From: DAIOSQ01 sp036752465
Lineage (GTDB): Bacteria; Pseudomonadota; Gammaproteobacteria; Legionellales; Legionellaceae
Length of the DNA: 28,781 nt
Assembly (NCBI GenBank): GCA_036752465.1
Contig: DAIOSQ010000006.1
Location: forward strand, 1-28,781
Direction: 5' to 3'
In this document: positions 17,459 through 24,573 of the stretch, piece by piece
How the letters are laid out: each line of letters starts with the position of its first letter
Numbering within the stretch: position 1 is the stretch's first letter
Position numbers and translations under genes: made by a program
The notes under the pieces: generated by a model
Told to the model about the DNA's origin: nothing
Seen by the model: only the letters and a program-made list of their open reading frames with translations
Database searches by the model: none

Positions 17459-17929
17459 TTAAATCTCTTCTATTAGTCGATCCAGCACAGCTTGATTGGC
17501 TTTCTCATCTATTTCGCGCTGCAAAATTCTTTCCGCACCCAGTACCGCCAGTTGACCCACTTGGCGACGCAAATCATCCTTGGCTCGGTTGATTTCCTGT
17601 AGCAGGGTTTGTTCTGCCAGCATCAGCATGCGCTGCGCTTCAGCTTTGGCAGTTTCTTTTGCTTCGTCAATCATGTGGTTAGCACGGTGATGCGCTTTAT
17701 CAATAATATCTGCAGCTTGCTGCTTAGCAATCTTGAGTTCCTCGATAACGCGATGCCGTGCCAATTCTAGATCACGCTGACCGCGCTCCGCTGCTGCCAA
17801 GCCTTCAGCAATTTTGTCTTGTCGCGCTTCCAGAGCTTTGACCAGTGGCGGCCACACAAACCGCATGCTAAACCACACGAATGCGATAAAGACCAGCATC
17901 TGCACGATCAATGTTACATTAATTTCCAC
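17459..17929 (-). CDS. atpF: ATP synthase Fo subunit b
   Basis: Subunit b is the membrane-anchored peripheral stator. The 156-residue protein has one N-terminal membrane helix (LIVQMLVFIAFVWFSM), the FVWPPLVKALEARQ motif, and then a long charged coiled coil to the end. This is exactly the E. coli length. The start is GTG 17929, supported by GGGAG 7 bases upstream. It is followed immediately by atpH. Confidence 0.96.
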   Translation of the reverse strand: MEINVTLIVQMLVFIAFVWFSMRFVWPPLVKALEARQDKIAEGLAAAERGQRDLELARHRVIEELKIAKQQAADIIDKAHHRANHMIDEAKETAKAEAQRMLMLAEQTLLQEINRAKDDLRRQVGQLAVLGAERILQREIDEKANQAVLDRLIEEI

Positions 17930-17982
17930 AATTCATCTCCCGAAGATACTTGCCGCACTTATGTGCTGGGGCACCTTGACAA

Positions 17983-18258
17983 TCACGCACCTAAATTACT
18001 GATAAAAGGATTAGCAAACGTAAAGAATAGCGCTATACCAACCCCAATCATGGTCACCGCATCCAACAAACCAGCAACAATAAACATTTTCACTTGCAGC
18101 ATCGGTACCATTTCTGGTTGTCGCGCAGAGCCTTCTAAAAATTTGCCACCCAGCAGACCAAACCCTATGGCCGTTCCCAGCGCACCCAAACCTATCAGCA
18201 ATGCGACCGCGATCACGGTCATACTTTGTACCTGTGCTATTAAATTTGCAGCTTGCAT
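17983..18258 (-). CDS. atpE: ATP synthase Fo subunit c (proton ring)
   Basis: Subunit c forms the ion-carrying rotor ring in the inner membrane. Two hydrophobic helices flank the polar loop ARQPEM (45-50). The second carries the essential carboxylate Asp66 in GLLDAVTMIG, with an Asp as in proton-driven E. coli rings. At 91 residues it is slightly longer than the E. coli protein (79), with the extra mainly at the two ends. A strong ribosome site, AGAGGGG, precedes ATG 18258, as expected for the most highly expressed atp product. Confidence 0.96.
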   Translation of the reverse strand: MQAANLIAQVQSMTVIAVALLIGLGALGTAIGFGLLGGKFLEGSARQPEMVPMLQVKMFIVAGLLDAVTMIGVGIALFFTFANPFISNLGA

Positions 18259-18307
18259 ATCATTTCCCCTCTTATGGATTATGTTAAAAATTAATTTACT
18301 ACAAACA

Positions 18308-19147
18308 CTAATGATCTTCGTGTGCCAGACTCAAGTAGACAATTGTCAACACCATGAAAATAAATGCCTGTAAGGTTATCACCAAAATGTGAAAAATAGA
18401 CCAGCCTAACGCCAGCAAAAACTGCGTCACTCCGAGCGCCATATTACCGGCTGACAGTGTGTCGGTGGAAGCATTGAGCGTGAACAGCGCTATCAGAATG
18501 AAAATCAACTCTCCGGCATATAGGTTACCAAATAGCCGCAACGCCAATGAAATAGGCCGAGACAGCAGGGTGACCGACTCCAAGATAAAGTTGAATGGAA
18601 TGGCCAACGGGTGATTAAACGGATTCATTGTGAGCTCTTTCGTGAACCCCTTGAAACCCTTTATCTTGCAGCTGTAATACAGGATAAGGATGAATACCGC
18701 AATTGACAAACCGAAGGTTAGGTTGAGATCGGTGGTTGGGACTGCTTTGAGGTGATGCACACCCACCGCGCCTGCCAGCATCGGCAGCAAATCGACCGGA
18801 ATGATATCCATGAAATTCATCAGCAGCACCCAGAGAAATATGGTGAGTGCCAGCGGCCCTATAACCTTGTTGCGACCGTGAAAGCAGTCTTTAACCTGAC
18901 TGTCTGCGAACACCAACACCCACTCCACAAAGTTCTGTAACTTTCCTGGGACACCATGACTGGCTCGCCTTGCGCCAAGATAGAGCAGAGCACTCATCAC
19001 CAGTCCTAGGAACACGGAAAAACAAACCGTATCGAGGTTGAGGGTCCAAAAACCACCACCGGCGCCAAGCGACATGGTTTTGAGATTGTAAGTCAAATAT
19101 GTCAAATGATGTTTTATGTATGCTGTACTGGATACCATGGTTGTCAC
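18308..19147 (-). CDS. atpB: ATP synthase Fo subunit a
   Basis: Subunit a forms the proton half-channels in the inner membrane. It has several membrane helices. The essential Arg is in SLALRLFGNLYAGELIF, with the accompanying Glu in the same motif. The C-terminal WSIFHILVITLQAFIFMVLT carries the conserved His. Length is about 279 residues. The GTG at 19147 overlaps the atpI stop; ATG 19138 is an alternative start, and the sequence does not decide between them. Confidence 0.96.
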   Translation of the reverse strand: MTTMVSSTAYIKHHLTYLTYNLKTMSLGAGGGFWTLNLDTVCFSVFLGLVMSALLYLGARRASHGVPGKLQNFVEWVLVFADSQVKDCFHGRNKVIGPLALTIFLWVLLMNFMDIIPVDLLPMLAGAVGVHHLKAVPTTDLNLTFGLSIAVFILILYYSCKIKGFKGFTKELTMNPFNHPLAIPFNFILESVTLLSRPISLALRLFGNLYAGELIFILIALFTLNASTDTLSAGNMALGVTQFLLALGWSIFHILVITLQAFIFMVLTIVYLSLAHEDH

Positions 19148-19542
19148 ACTCTCGGAACCTGAATTTTTTGTTGTTTTTTAAAAGCAAATGGCGCTAACCA
19201 CAGCATCATTTGTGTCGCAATGTATAGCGAAAAAAATGGCAAGGGACGCACACCAACACACCCAAACATGAAGCCAAACATCGCCACTGACATAGCAATT
19301 TTCATTGCTTCCCCGTGGTAGAAGCGTTTGACAATTGCGCGAGCGTGTTTTGCACCATGCACAGCAAACAGCCTGAAGCCAAAAAAGGCATTGGGCAGGA
19401 TGCTGGTTAACCCTCCAGCTAACAGTGATAGAGTAATCTGTCTATCTAACAGGACCCAGCTTATCGCCGAACAGGCCAGCATGAGCCCCGCTTGCATCGC
19501 TAGCATGCGGCTCAGGCCTCTTAACCCTTGTTGGTTTTTCAC
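19144..19542 (-). CDS. atpI: ATP synthase assembly protein I
   Basis: AtpI is a small membrane protein that leads atp operons and helps assemble the c ring. The 132-residue product has four hydrophobic segments, including MLACSAISWVLL, LLAGGLTSILPNAFFGF and FFSLYIATQMMLWLAPFAF, as usual for the family. The start is GTG 19542 with AAGGTG about 5 bases upstream. Its stop overlaps atpB. It is the first gene after the operon promoter. Confidence 0.92.
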   Translation of the reverse strand: MKNQQGLRGLSRMLAMQAGLMLACSAISWVLLDRQITLSLLAGGLTSILPNAFFGFRLFAVHGAKHARAIVKRFYHGEAMKIAMSVAMFGFMFGCVGVRPLPFFSLYIATQMMLWLAPFAFKKQQKIQVPRV

Positions 19543-19559
19543 TCGGTCACCTTAAACCT

Positions 19560-19618
19560 TTACCTGCAGTCCAAGCCCACGGCAGTACTTTTTCTCTCAT
19601 AGCTTTTGCTGCAGGTAA
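19560..19618 (-). promoter_or_regulatory. Leader stem-loop in the atp operon 5' untranslated region
   Basis: TTACCTGCAG at 19560-19569 and CTGCAGGTAA at 19609-19618 are a perfect 10-bp inverted pair around a 39-base loop. Beyond one bulged base the stem extends by three more pairs. It lies between the predicted promoter and atpI, just before the ribosome site. It could influence message stability or atpI translation; this is inferred from position. Confidence 0.5.
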
Positions 19619-19634
19619 GGGCAAATAAGCGCGA

Positions 19635-19663
19635 ATTATAGTGCAAACAAAATACGAGAGCAA
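19635..19663 (-). promoter_or_regulatory. Sigma-70 type promoter for the atp operon
   Basis: On the minus strand, a TTGCTC -35 box (19658-19663) is separated by 17 bases from a perfect TATAAT -10 box (19635-19640). It points at atpI, with a leader of about 85 bases. Confidence 0.7.
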
Positions 19664-19752
19664 GCGGATTAATAACCAACCAGAGTTTTGACAGTGATTC
19701 AGTCGGATTTTGAATTATTTTTGCGCAAATATCCACTTTGGAGCACTGCTTG

Positions 19753-19767
19753 AGCTATACTATAGCT
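19753..19767. promoter_or_regulatory. 15-bp perfect palindrome before the small histidine-rich gene
   Basis: AGCTATACTATAGCT is symmetric around a central C and includes a TATACT that could serve as a -10 box for the plus-strand gene at 19801. A second palindrome, TTTGCGCAAA, lies at 19720-19729, and a consensus TTGACA at 19688-19693. This is a plausible operator region, with no known regulator assigned. Confidence 0.4.
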
Positions 19768-19800
19768 AAGGCCTATCGGGCTAACTGTAAGGAAATCATG

Positions 19801-20067
19801 ATGAGTGAGAAATCGCAGCACACCAGTGCACAGCTTAGGGTACAAATGTTGTCAAAGTATGGTGCCAATGAACACCATAAACACAACAAATGGCATAACC
19901 GCCCCTACCGACAACATTGGAGGTCCCACCCGGTCACGTCGGCACACGCAGTAGTGGCTAGAGAGAGGCCAAATAGTGGCGATCAGCCAGAAGAAACCAT
20001 CGATATTTTAGGCGGCTTACACCAACAGAAGATGAGAGTACGTGTTTTGCGAGGCGATTACCACTAG
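19801..20067 (+). CDS. Small histidine-rich basic protein of unknown function
   Basis: I do not recognise this 88-residue product. ATG 19801 has TAAGGAA about 7 bases upstream; ATG 19798, one codon earlier, is equally possible. A strong ribosome site supports a real gene, although an in-frame opening further upstream (19738) lacks one. Residues 20-50 are rich in His, Lys, Arg, Trp and Tyr (NEHHKHNKWHNRPYRQHW). The C-terminal half has an acidic patch (DQPEETIDIL) and ends basic. No signal peptide or membrane segment is seen. It sits alone between the divergent atp operon and the convergent BON gene. Nucleic-acid or metal binding is possible but is only composition-based inference. Confidence 0.6.
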   Translation: MSEKSQHTSAQLRVQMLSKYGANEHHKHNKWHNRPYRQHWRSHPVTSAHAVVARERPNSGDQPEETIDILGGLHQQKMRVRVLRGDYH

Positions 20068-20097
20068 AGCGCCAAGACATCGCGGCTAGCGCAGCAT

Positions 20098-20745
20098 TCA
20101 GCCACTTTTATTGCTGAGGTGGTAATATTGCAACAAACAGACGACGCGCACCACGCCTGAGCACTGTTTGGCAATATCAATAACCAATTTGGCTTGCTGC
20201 GGGTCAACATCTCCCATCACGTACACAATATTTTGATACGTGACGACTTTAAAAGTTGCCGGATCTATTGATGAATTTGCTATCATGAGACTGCGGATCT
20301 GCCCAGTAATCCAACTATCTTGTAATGCATTAACCGGTTTGTGACTAACTGCGATTTGATTAAAAAGACGGCGAATGCCTTTGATGGCCTGCAGGTGTTG
20401 ATAAATTTCGCTGCGCATGGTCGCAGTAGGCACGATACCCACCAGCAAGACATCCCCATTAAACACCGCGATTTCTAGATTCACATCGGCGCGATGATAG
20501 CGGTTGTCTTTAAAGAGCTTTTGATTAACGATGGCCGCAAGCTTGAGATCATCCAATTTCTTATACACATTGTGGCGATCGTAAACCAACGAGGCTCCGG
20601 TCCAGACCCCACTCAAACACCCAGACAAATAACCAAGCGGCAGCATCATCAACAACCACAGGCAAACGGGCTTGCCGAACAAGCTCCACTTAGCGGATGC
20701 AATATTGGTATACCCAAGTCGGCCAGGCTGACTAGAGCGCGGCAT
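20098..20745 (-). CDS. Second BON-domain lipoprotein (DolP-like paralogue)
   Basis: This is a 215-residue lipoprotein with two BON domains, which bind phospholipid in relatives such as DolP. The start ATG 20745 comes two bases after the dolP stop (TGATATG), implying coupled translation. An upstream in-frame start at 20796 would overlap dolP. The N-terminus has a long basic lead, then LWLLMMLPLGYLSGC with a lipobox Cys at about 43. BON 1 includes VNLEIAVFNGDVLLVGIV, and BON 2 includes FKVVTYQNIVYVMGDVDPQQA. DSWITGQIRS between them mirrors DTWITGEVRS of the neighbour. It is a tandem duplicate that has diverged. It is likely an outer-membrane or periplasmic lipoprotein; the specific role is unknown. 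Confidence 0.8.
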   Translation of the reverse strand: MPRSSQPGRLGYTNIASAKWSLFGKPVCLWLLMMLPLGYLSGCLSGVWTGASLVYDRHNVYKKLDDLKLAAIVNQKLFKDNRYHRADVNLEIAVFNGDVLLVGIVPTATMRSEIYQHLQAIKGIRRLFNQIAVSHKPVNALQDSWITGQIRSLMIANSSIDPATFKVVTYQNIVYVMGDVDPQQAKLVIDIAKQCSGVVRVVCLLQYYHLSNKSG

Positions 20746-20746
20746 A

Positions 20747-21313
20747 TCAGCGTATATACTGAAAAACTTTGACCACTTTGCTGACACCATTGACATGGCG
20801 TGCCACGTTGACGGCTAAATCGGCTTGCTCTGGCGTCACTATCCCCATCAAGTAAACCACCGAGTTTTCCGTAATAATATGCACCGAGCCGGATGCCAAG
20901 CCTTTTTCTGCCACCATTTTGCTGCGTACCTCGCCAGTAATCCAGGTGTCTTTTGCCTGTTCTTTCAGAGAAATAGGCGAATCAACCGTGATCTCGTTGT
21001 AAACCCGCGCAACCTGCGCGGTTTGTTTCGCGATTTTTTCTGCCATGGCCCGTTCTGCTACACTGGGCGCTTGTCCAGTGAGCAAGACAACTTGATTAAA
21101 ACAACTGACAGACACTCTCGATCCAGCAAAATTAGGATCACGTACAATTTTGGTATGAATCAAGTGAAAAATGCGCGCATCTTTTTCTAAGCCAACCACA
21201 CCACGATGATCATACACCACTAAACCACCGGCTGTTCCCAGCACCACAGCAGCTACGCAGCCGCTTAACAGCAACGTTAGTAGCATGATTGTCATGGAAT
21301 GCTTAATTTGCAT
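20747..21313 (-). CDS. dolP: DolP (YraP), BON-domain outer-membrane lipoprotein
   Basis: DolP maintains outer-membrane integrity and binds anionic phospholipid at division sites. The 188-residue product (191 in E. coli) has a signal peptide and lipobox, LLLSGC (Cys19). Two BON domains follow, with VSVSCFNQVVLLTGQAP in the first and VHIITENSVVYLMGIVTPEQA in the second. DTWITGEVRSKM joins them. It lies 3 bases after diaA, the same order as diaA-yraP in E. coli, which supports the name. Confidence 0.88.
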   Translation of the reverse strand: MQIKHSMTIMLLTLLLSGCVAAVVLGTAGGLVVYDHRGVVGLEKDARIFHLIHTKIVRDPNFAGSRVSVSCFNQVVLLTGQAPSVAERAMAEKIAKQTAQVARVYNEITVDSPISLKEQAKDTWITGEVRSKMVAEKGLASGSVHIITENSVVYLMGIVTPEQADLAVNVARHVNGVSKVVKVFQYIR

Positions 21314-21316
21314 ACA

Positions 21317-21913
21317 TTACTCCATCATTTCGCCAAATAAAGCTTCGTCGATCATATCGCTAAAGCAATGCAAAATAAATAAATGCATCTCTCGAATATT
21401 ACCCGTCTTATCACAAGGCACTTTCAACAAAAAATCTTCGGGCCCCAGATAATTTTCCAGTACACCACCGTCTCGGCCACATAGCACAATCACATCCATT
21501 TCTTTATCGTGCGCGCTATTGATCGCATGAATGATGCTGCTAGATTGGCCTGAACAACAGAGCGCCAATAAACAATCGCGTTCTGTACCCAATGCTTGAA
21601 TTTGTCTAGCAAAAAATTGTTCACCAACACCTTCATTAACCATCGCTGTTTGTAACACGATATCCGTCGTCAGCGCCAGCACAGGTAAGGGCGGGCGGTC
21701 AACCTCGTAGCGATTTAACATACTATTGGAAAAATGGAGGCAATTGGCAGCAGATCCCCCCTGCCCGCACAACAGTATTTTGCCATCCTGCAGCAAGCAA
21801 TCAACCAACTTTGCCGTTGAAAGCGCAATCAAGTCCGCCAGTACCTCAACACAGGCAACTCTCACCTCAATGCTTGTTGCAAAATGCTGTCTAATTTTAT
21901 CTAGCGCAACCAT
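21317..21913 (-). CDS. diaA: DiaA, SIS-domain DnaA initiator-associating protein
   Basis: DiaA is a tetrameric SIS-domain protein that binds DnaA and helps time initiation at oriC. It is close kin to phosphoheptose isomerase GmhA. The 198-residue product has the sugar-phosphate-binding signature GQGGSAANCLHFSN from residue 50, ALCCSGQSSSIIHAI, and the helical end FILHCFSDMIDEALF. Length and the yraN-diaA-dolP order favour DiaA over GmhA. The gene starts 11 bases after yraN. Confidence 0.88.
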   Translation of the reverse strand: MVALDKIRQHFATSIEVRVACVEVLADLIALSTAKLVDCLLQDGKILLCGQGGSAANCLHFSNSMLNRYEVDRPPLPVLALTTDIVLQTAMVNEGVGEQFFARQIQALGTERDCLLALCCSGQSSSIIHAINSAHDKEMDVIVLCGRDGGVLENYLGPEDFLLKVPCDKTGNIREMHLFILHCFSDMIDEALFGEMME

Positions 21914-21924
21914 AGACTACTCAC

Positions 21925-22281
21925 TTAAAAATCAGCGCCAAAAGCATTTTTCACCCAGACGATGTCCGCTGCTGTGCCATCAAGGCCAAGCACATCAAAA
22001 CGCATCGGTTGACGCTCATACCTTCCGGTTAATGCCAAAAAATGTTGTGCGGTACGGATGATTTTTTGTTGCTTACGCAAGGTAACACTGGCCAATGCAC
22101 CCCCATAACTGAGGTGACTGCGTTGACGCACCTCGACAAACACCACACAGTCAGCTTGCTGCATGATCAAGTCAATCTCGCCCAAACGACAGCAATAATT
22201 GCGTTGTATTAACACCAAGCCACGAGCTGCCAAATAATGAACAGCTTTGGTTTCTGCATCTTTTCCAAATTTTATGGACAT
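21925..22281 (-). CDS. yraN: YraN-family (UPF0102) putative endonuclease
   Basis: This is a 118-residue protein of the UPF0102 family, whose fold resembles Holliday-junction resolvases; its cellular role is not settled. The nuclease-like core is visible as GEIDLI (34-39) followed by VVFVEVRQR, which supply the acidic residues. The start ATG at 22281 overlaps the end of parB by 10 bases, so the two are probably translated together. It is followed by diaA, as in E. coli. Confidence 0.9.
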   Translation of the reverse strand: MSIKFGKDAETKAVHYLAARGLVLIQRNYCCRLGEIDLIMQQADCVVFVEVRQRSHLSYGGALASVTLRKQQKIIRTAQHFLALTGRYERQPMRFDVLGLDGTAADIVWVKNAFGADF

Positions 22282-23165
22282 ACTTCCATCAGTCGAGTCA
22301 GCATATTCGCCAAATCTTGTGCATCACAATACGGTATCATCAACGTACCTTGGTGTGCTTTGCCTGGTTTAACCGCCACTTTTTTTTGCCACTGTTGCGC
22401 AAGCAAATCTAACTGTTGCATCAATAAGGGTGCCAGTTGCTGTTTGGTGGGAGGCGCTTGTTTAACTTTGCCCGCTTGTAGTTTTGCTACTATTTGCTCT
22501 GTTTCCCGCACCGAAAATGCACCGGCAATGACTTGTTTGGCAACCTCATACTGACGATCTTGCTTAAGTGATAACAAACTTCTGGCATGCCCCATATCCA
22601 AATCACCGTGTTCCAATAACCGCAGTACCTCTGGATGCAAATTGAGCAGCCGCAGAGAATTACTAACATGCGCGCGCGATTTTGACAAAATATCGGCAAT
22701 GGCTTGATGTGTCAACGCAAATTCACTGTGAAGTGTTTGCATAGCACGCGCTTCATCCACTGCATTTAAATCCTCGCGTTGCAAATTTTCAACCAAAGCC
22801 AAGACCATCGCCGTTGCATCGTCCACCTGTCGAATGATCACCGGCATTGCTGTCATACCATTAAGCTGACAGGCACGAAAACGTCGTTCCCCGGCAATAA
22901 TTTCATAGGTATCAGGGCTAATCTCTCGCACCACAATAGGCTGCAACAAACCTTGCTGCTGAATAGATTGCGCCAATTCGGTTAGTGCAAGATCATCCAT
23001 ATCCTTACGCGGCTGATATTTGCCGGGTTGCAATTGTGACATGGGCAACATCTGCCGTGACCCATCTTGGCCTTGCGTCAAGGGCGCAGCATCGAGCCTA
23101 ATCGCTACCGGCTGACTCAACAAAGCTGACAAATTACGACCCAAACCAGTTTGCTTGGCACTCAT
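22272..23165 (-). CDS. parB: Chromosome partitioning protein ParB (Spo0J)
   Basis: ParB binds parS sites near the origin and spreads as a CTP-dependent clamp. The 297-residue product contains IQQQGLLQPIVVR, the CTP-binding box GERRFRA (92-98), ENLQREDLN (126-134), and a helix-turn-helix at about 151-172 (LTHQAIADILSKSRAHVSN). The start overlaps the parA stop by 4 bases. I found no full canonical parS 16-mer in the window. Confidence 0.95.
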   Translation of the reverse strand: MSAKQTGLGRNLSALLSQPVAIRLDAAPLTQGQDGSRQMLPMSQLQPGKYQPRKDMDDLALTELAQSIQQQGLLQPIVVREISPDTYEIIAGERRFRACQLNGMTAMPVIIRQVDDATAMVLALVENLQREDLNAVDEARAMQTLHSEFALTHQAIADILSKSRAHVSNSLRLLNLHPEVLRLLEHGDLDMGHARSLLSLKQDRQYEVAKQVIAGAFSVRETEQIVAKLQAGKVKQAPPTKQQLAPLLMQQLDLLAQQWQKKVAVKPGKAHQGTLMIPYCDAQDLANMLTRLMEVCP

Positions 23166-23944
23166 ACCATCTCCTTGACCATCGCCGGTTGTCGATTTAA
23201 AACCTCGCTGGCTAACACCATGTAAGCACTCGCTCCTGGTGAAGATTTGTCATATTGTAACGCTGGCATACCATGGCTTGGCGCCTCTGCCAATCGAACA
23301 TTACGCGGTATCACCGTGCGATATACTTGCGTACCAAAATAACTTAACAATTGCTTAGATACCTCACTGCAAAGGCGGTTGCGAGCATCATACATCGTCC
23401 GCAACACCCCTTCTATCCCAAGTTTCGCATGCACACTGGCTTTAATTTGCTCTATAGTCTCGAGCAGCGCGGCGAGGCCTTCCAGCGCAAAATACTCACA
23501 TTGCATAGGAATAATGACGCTATCCGCAGCAACCAAAGCGTTTAAGGTCAAGGTATTAATTGCTGGCGGACAATCGATGAAGACAAAATCATAATGCGCG
23601 TGCATGTTCTGTAATGCTTGACGCAGACGACCTTCACGATGAATTTGACTCATCAAGCCAACCTCTGCCACCGTCAAGTCTTTATTGGCAGGGATTAAAT
23701 CAAAACCATGTTGCGTGACCACGCGCGCAGCGAGTGCTTGACAGGTACGCAGCAATACATCATTGCTAGAAAACAACAGTTGATTTTTATCTATGCCCGA
23801 TCCCATCGTGGCATTGCCTTGTGGGTCAAGATCGATCAACAACACGCGCTGCTGCAAGCTGGCCATAGCGGCTGACAAATTGATGGCCGTGGTTGTTTTG
23901 CCAACTCCGCCTTTTTGATTGGCCAAAGCTATGACTTTTGCCAT
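23162..23944 (-). CDS. parA: Chromosome partitioning ATPase ParA (Soj)
   Basis: ParA is a deviant-Walker ATPase that moves ParB-parS complexes over the nucleoid. Residues 1-23 include NQKGGVGKTTTAINLS. LLIDLDPQGNAT and FVFIDCPPAINTLTLNAL follow. The length of 260 residues is the chromosomal Soj size rather than that of large plasmid ParAs. Its start overlaps the end of rsmG by 16 bases, and its stop overlaps parB. The location next to mnmG-rsmG is the classic origin-proximal arrangement. Confidence 0.96.
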   Translation of the reverse strand: MAKVIALANQKGGVGKTTTAINLSAAMASLQQRVLLIDLDPQGNATMGSGIDKNQLLFSSNDVLLRTCQALAARVVTQHGFDLIPANKDLTVAEVGLMSQIHREGRLRQALQNMHAHYDFVFIDCPPAINTLTLNALVAADSVIIPMQCEYFALEGLAALLETIEQIKASVHAKLGIEGVLRTMYDARNRLCSEVSKQLLSYFGTQVYRTVIPRNVRLAEAPSHGMPALQYDKSSPGASAYMVLASEVLNRQPAMVKEMV

Positions 23945-24573
23945 GATGGTTCCTTGAGTTTGTTATCAATGATAACACAACAGCGCTCACCGACGATACC
24001 GGGTACTTGATATGACGCAACATGATAAGAATGCTGCAACTGGTCCAACTCCGCCTCAGGAATCCGTCCTTTCATGGCCAGCCAAATTCCATCCACGTGC
24101 AACACATGCGCTGTCCATTGCACCATTTGTGATAAATCACTAAATGCACGAGAGACTACTGTATCAAAAGGATTTCCAATACGATAGCTCTCTACACGAT
24201 TTTGTACAATCTCAATATTATCTAGTGCCAACTGGCGCTTAATTTCACGAAGAAACCGGACTTTTTTGCCATTGCTATCAAGCAATGTCACGTGCAGCTC
24301 AGGCAATGCCAAGGCCAAAGGGATCCCAGGCAAACCAGCCCCACTGCCGACATCCAACACCCTAGTACCTTTTAACCACGGGATAATGGCGAGACTATCG
24401 AAAATATGACGCGTCACCATCGTCTCCATATCCAGAATGGCCGTTAGATTATACGCACGATTCCATTTGCTCAACAGCTGCAAATATTGCAAAAATGGTT
24501 GTACTGGCAGCGTCATATGCATGGCGGTAAAACCCTGCTGCAGTTGTTGCTCGATAATATTTGGGGTACTCAT
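23929..24573 (-). CDS. rsmG: 16S rRNA (guanine-527-N7)-methyltransferase RsmG (GidB)
   Basis: RsmG methylates N7 of G527 in 16S rRNA, using SAM. The 214-residue product (about 207 in E. coli) has KWNRAYNLTAI (37-47), the SAM-binding loop DVGSGAGLPGIPLAL (74-88), and VVSRAFSDL. Its start overlaps the mnmG stop by 4 bases, giving translational coupling, as in many gammaproteobacteria. Confidence 0.96.
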   Translation of the reverse strand: MSTPNIIEQQLQQGFTAMHMTLPVQPFLQYLQLLSKWNRAYNLTAILDMETMVTRHIFDSLAIIPWLKGTRVLDVGSGAGLPGIPLALALPELHVTLLDSNGKKVRFLREIKRQLALDNIEIVQNRVESYRIGNPFDTVVSRAFSDLSQMVQWTAHVLHVDGIWLAMKGRIPEAELDQLQHSYHVASYQVPGIVGERCCVIIDNKLKEPSWQKS

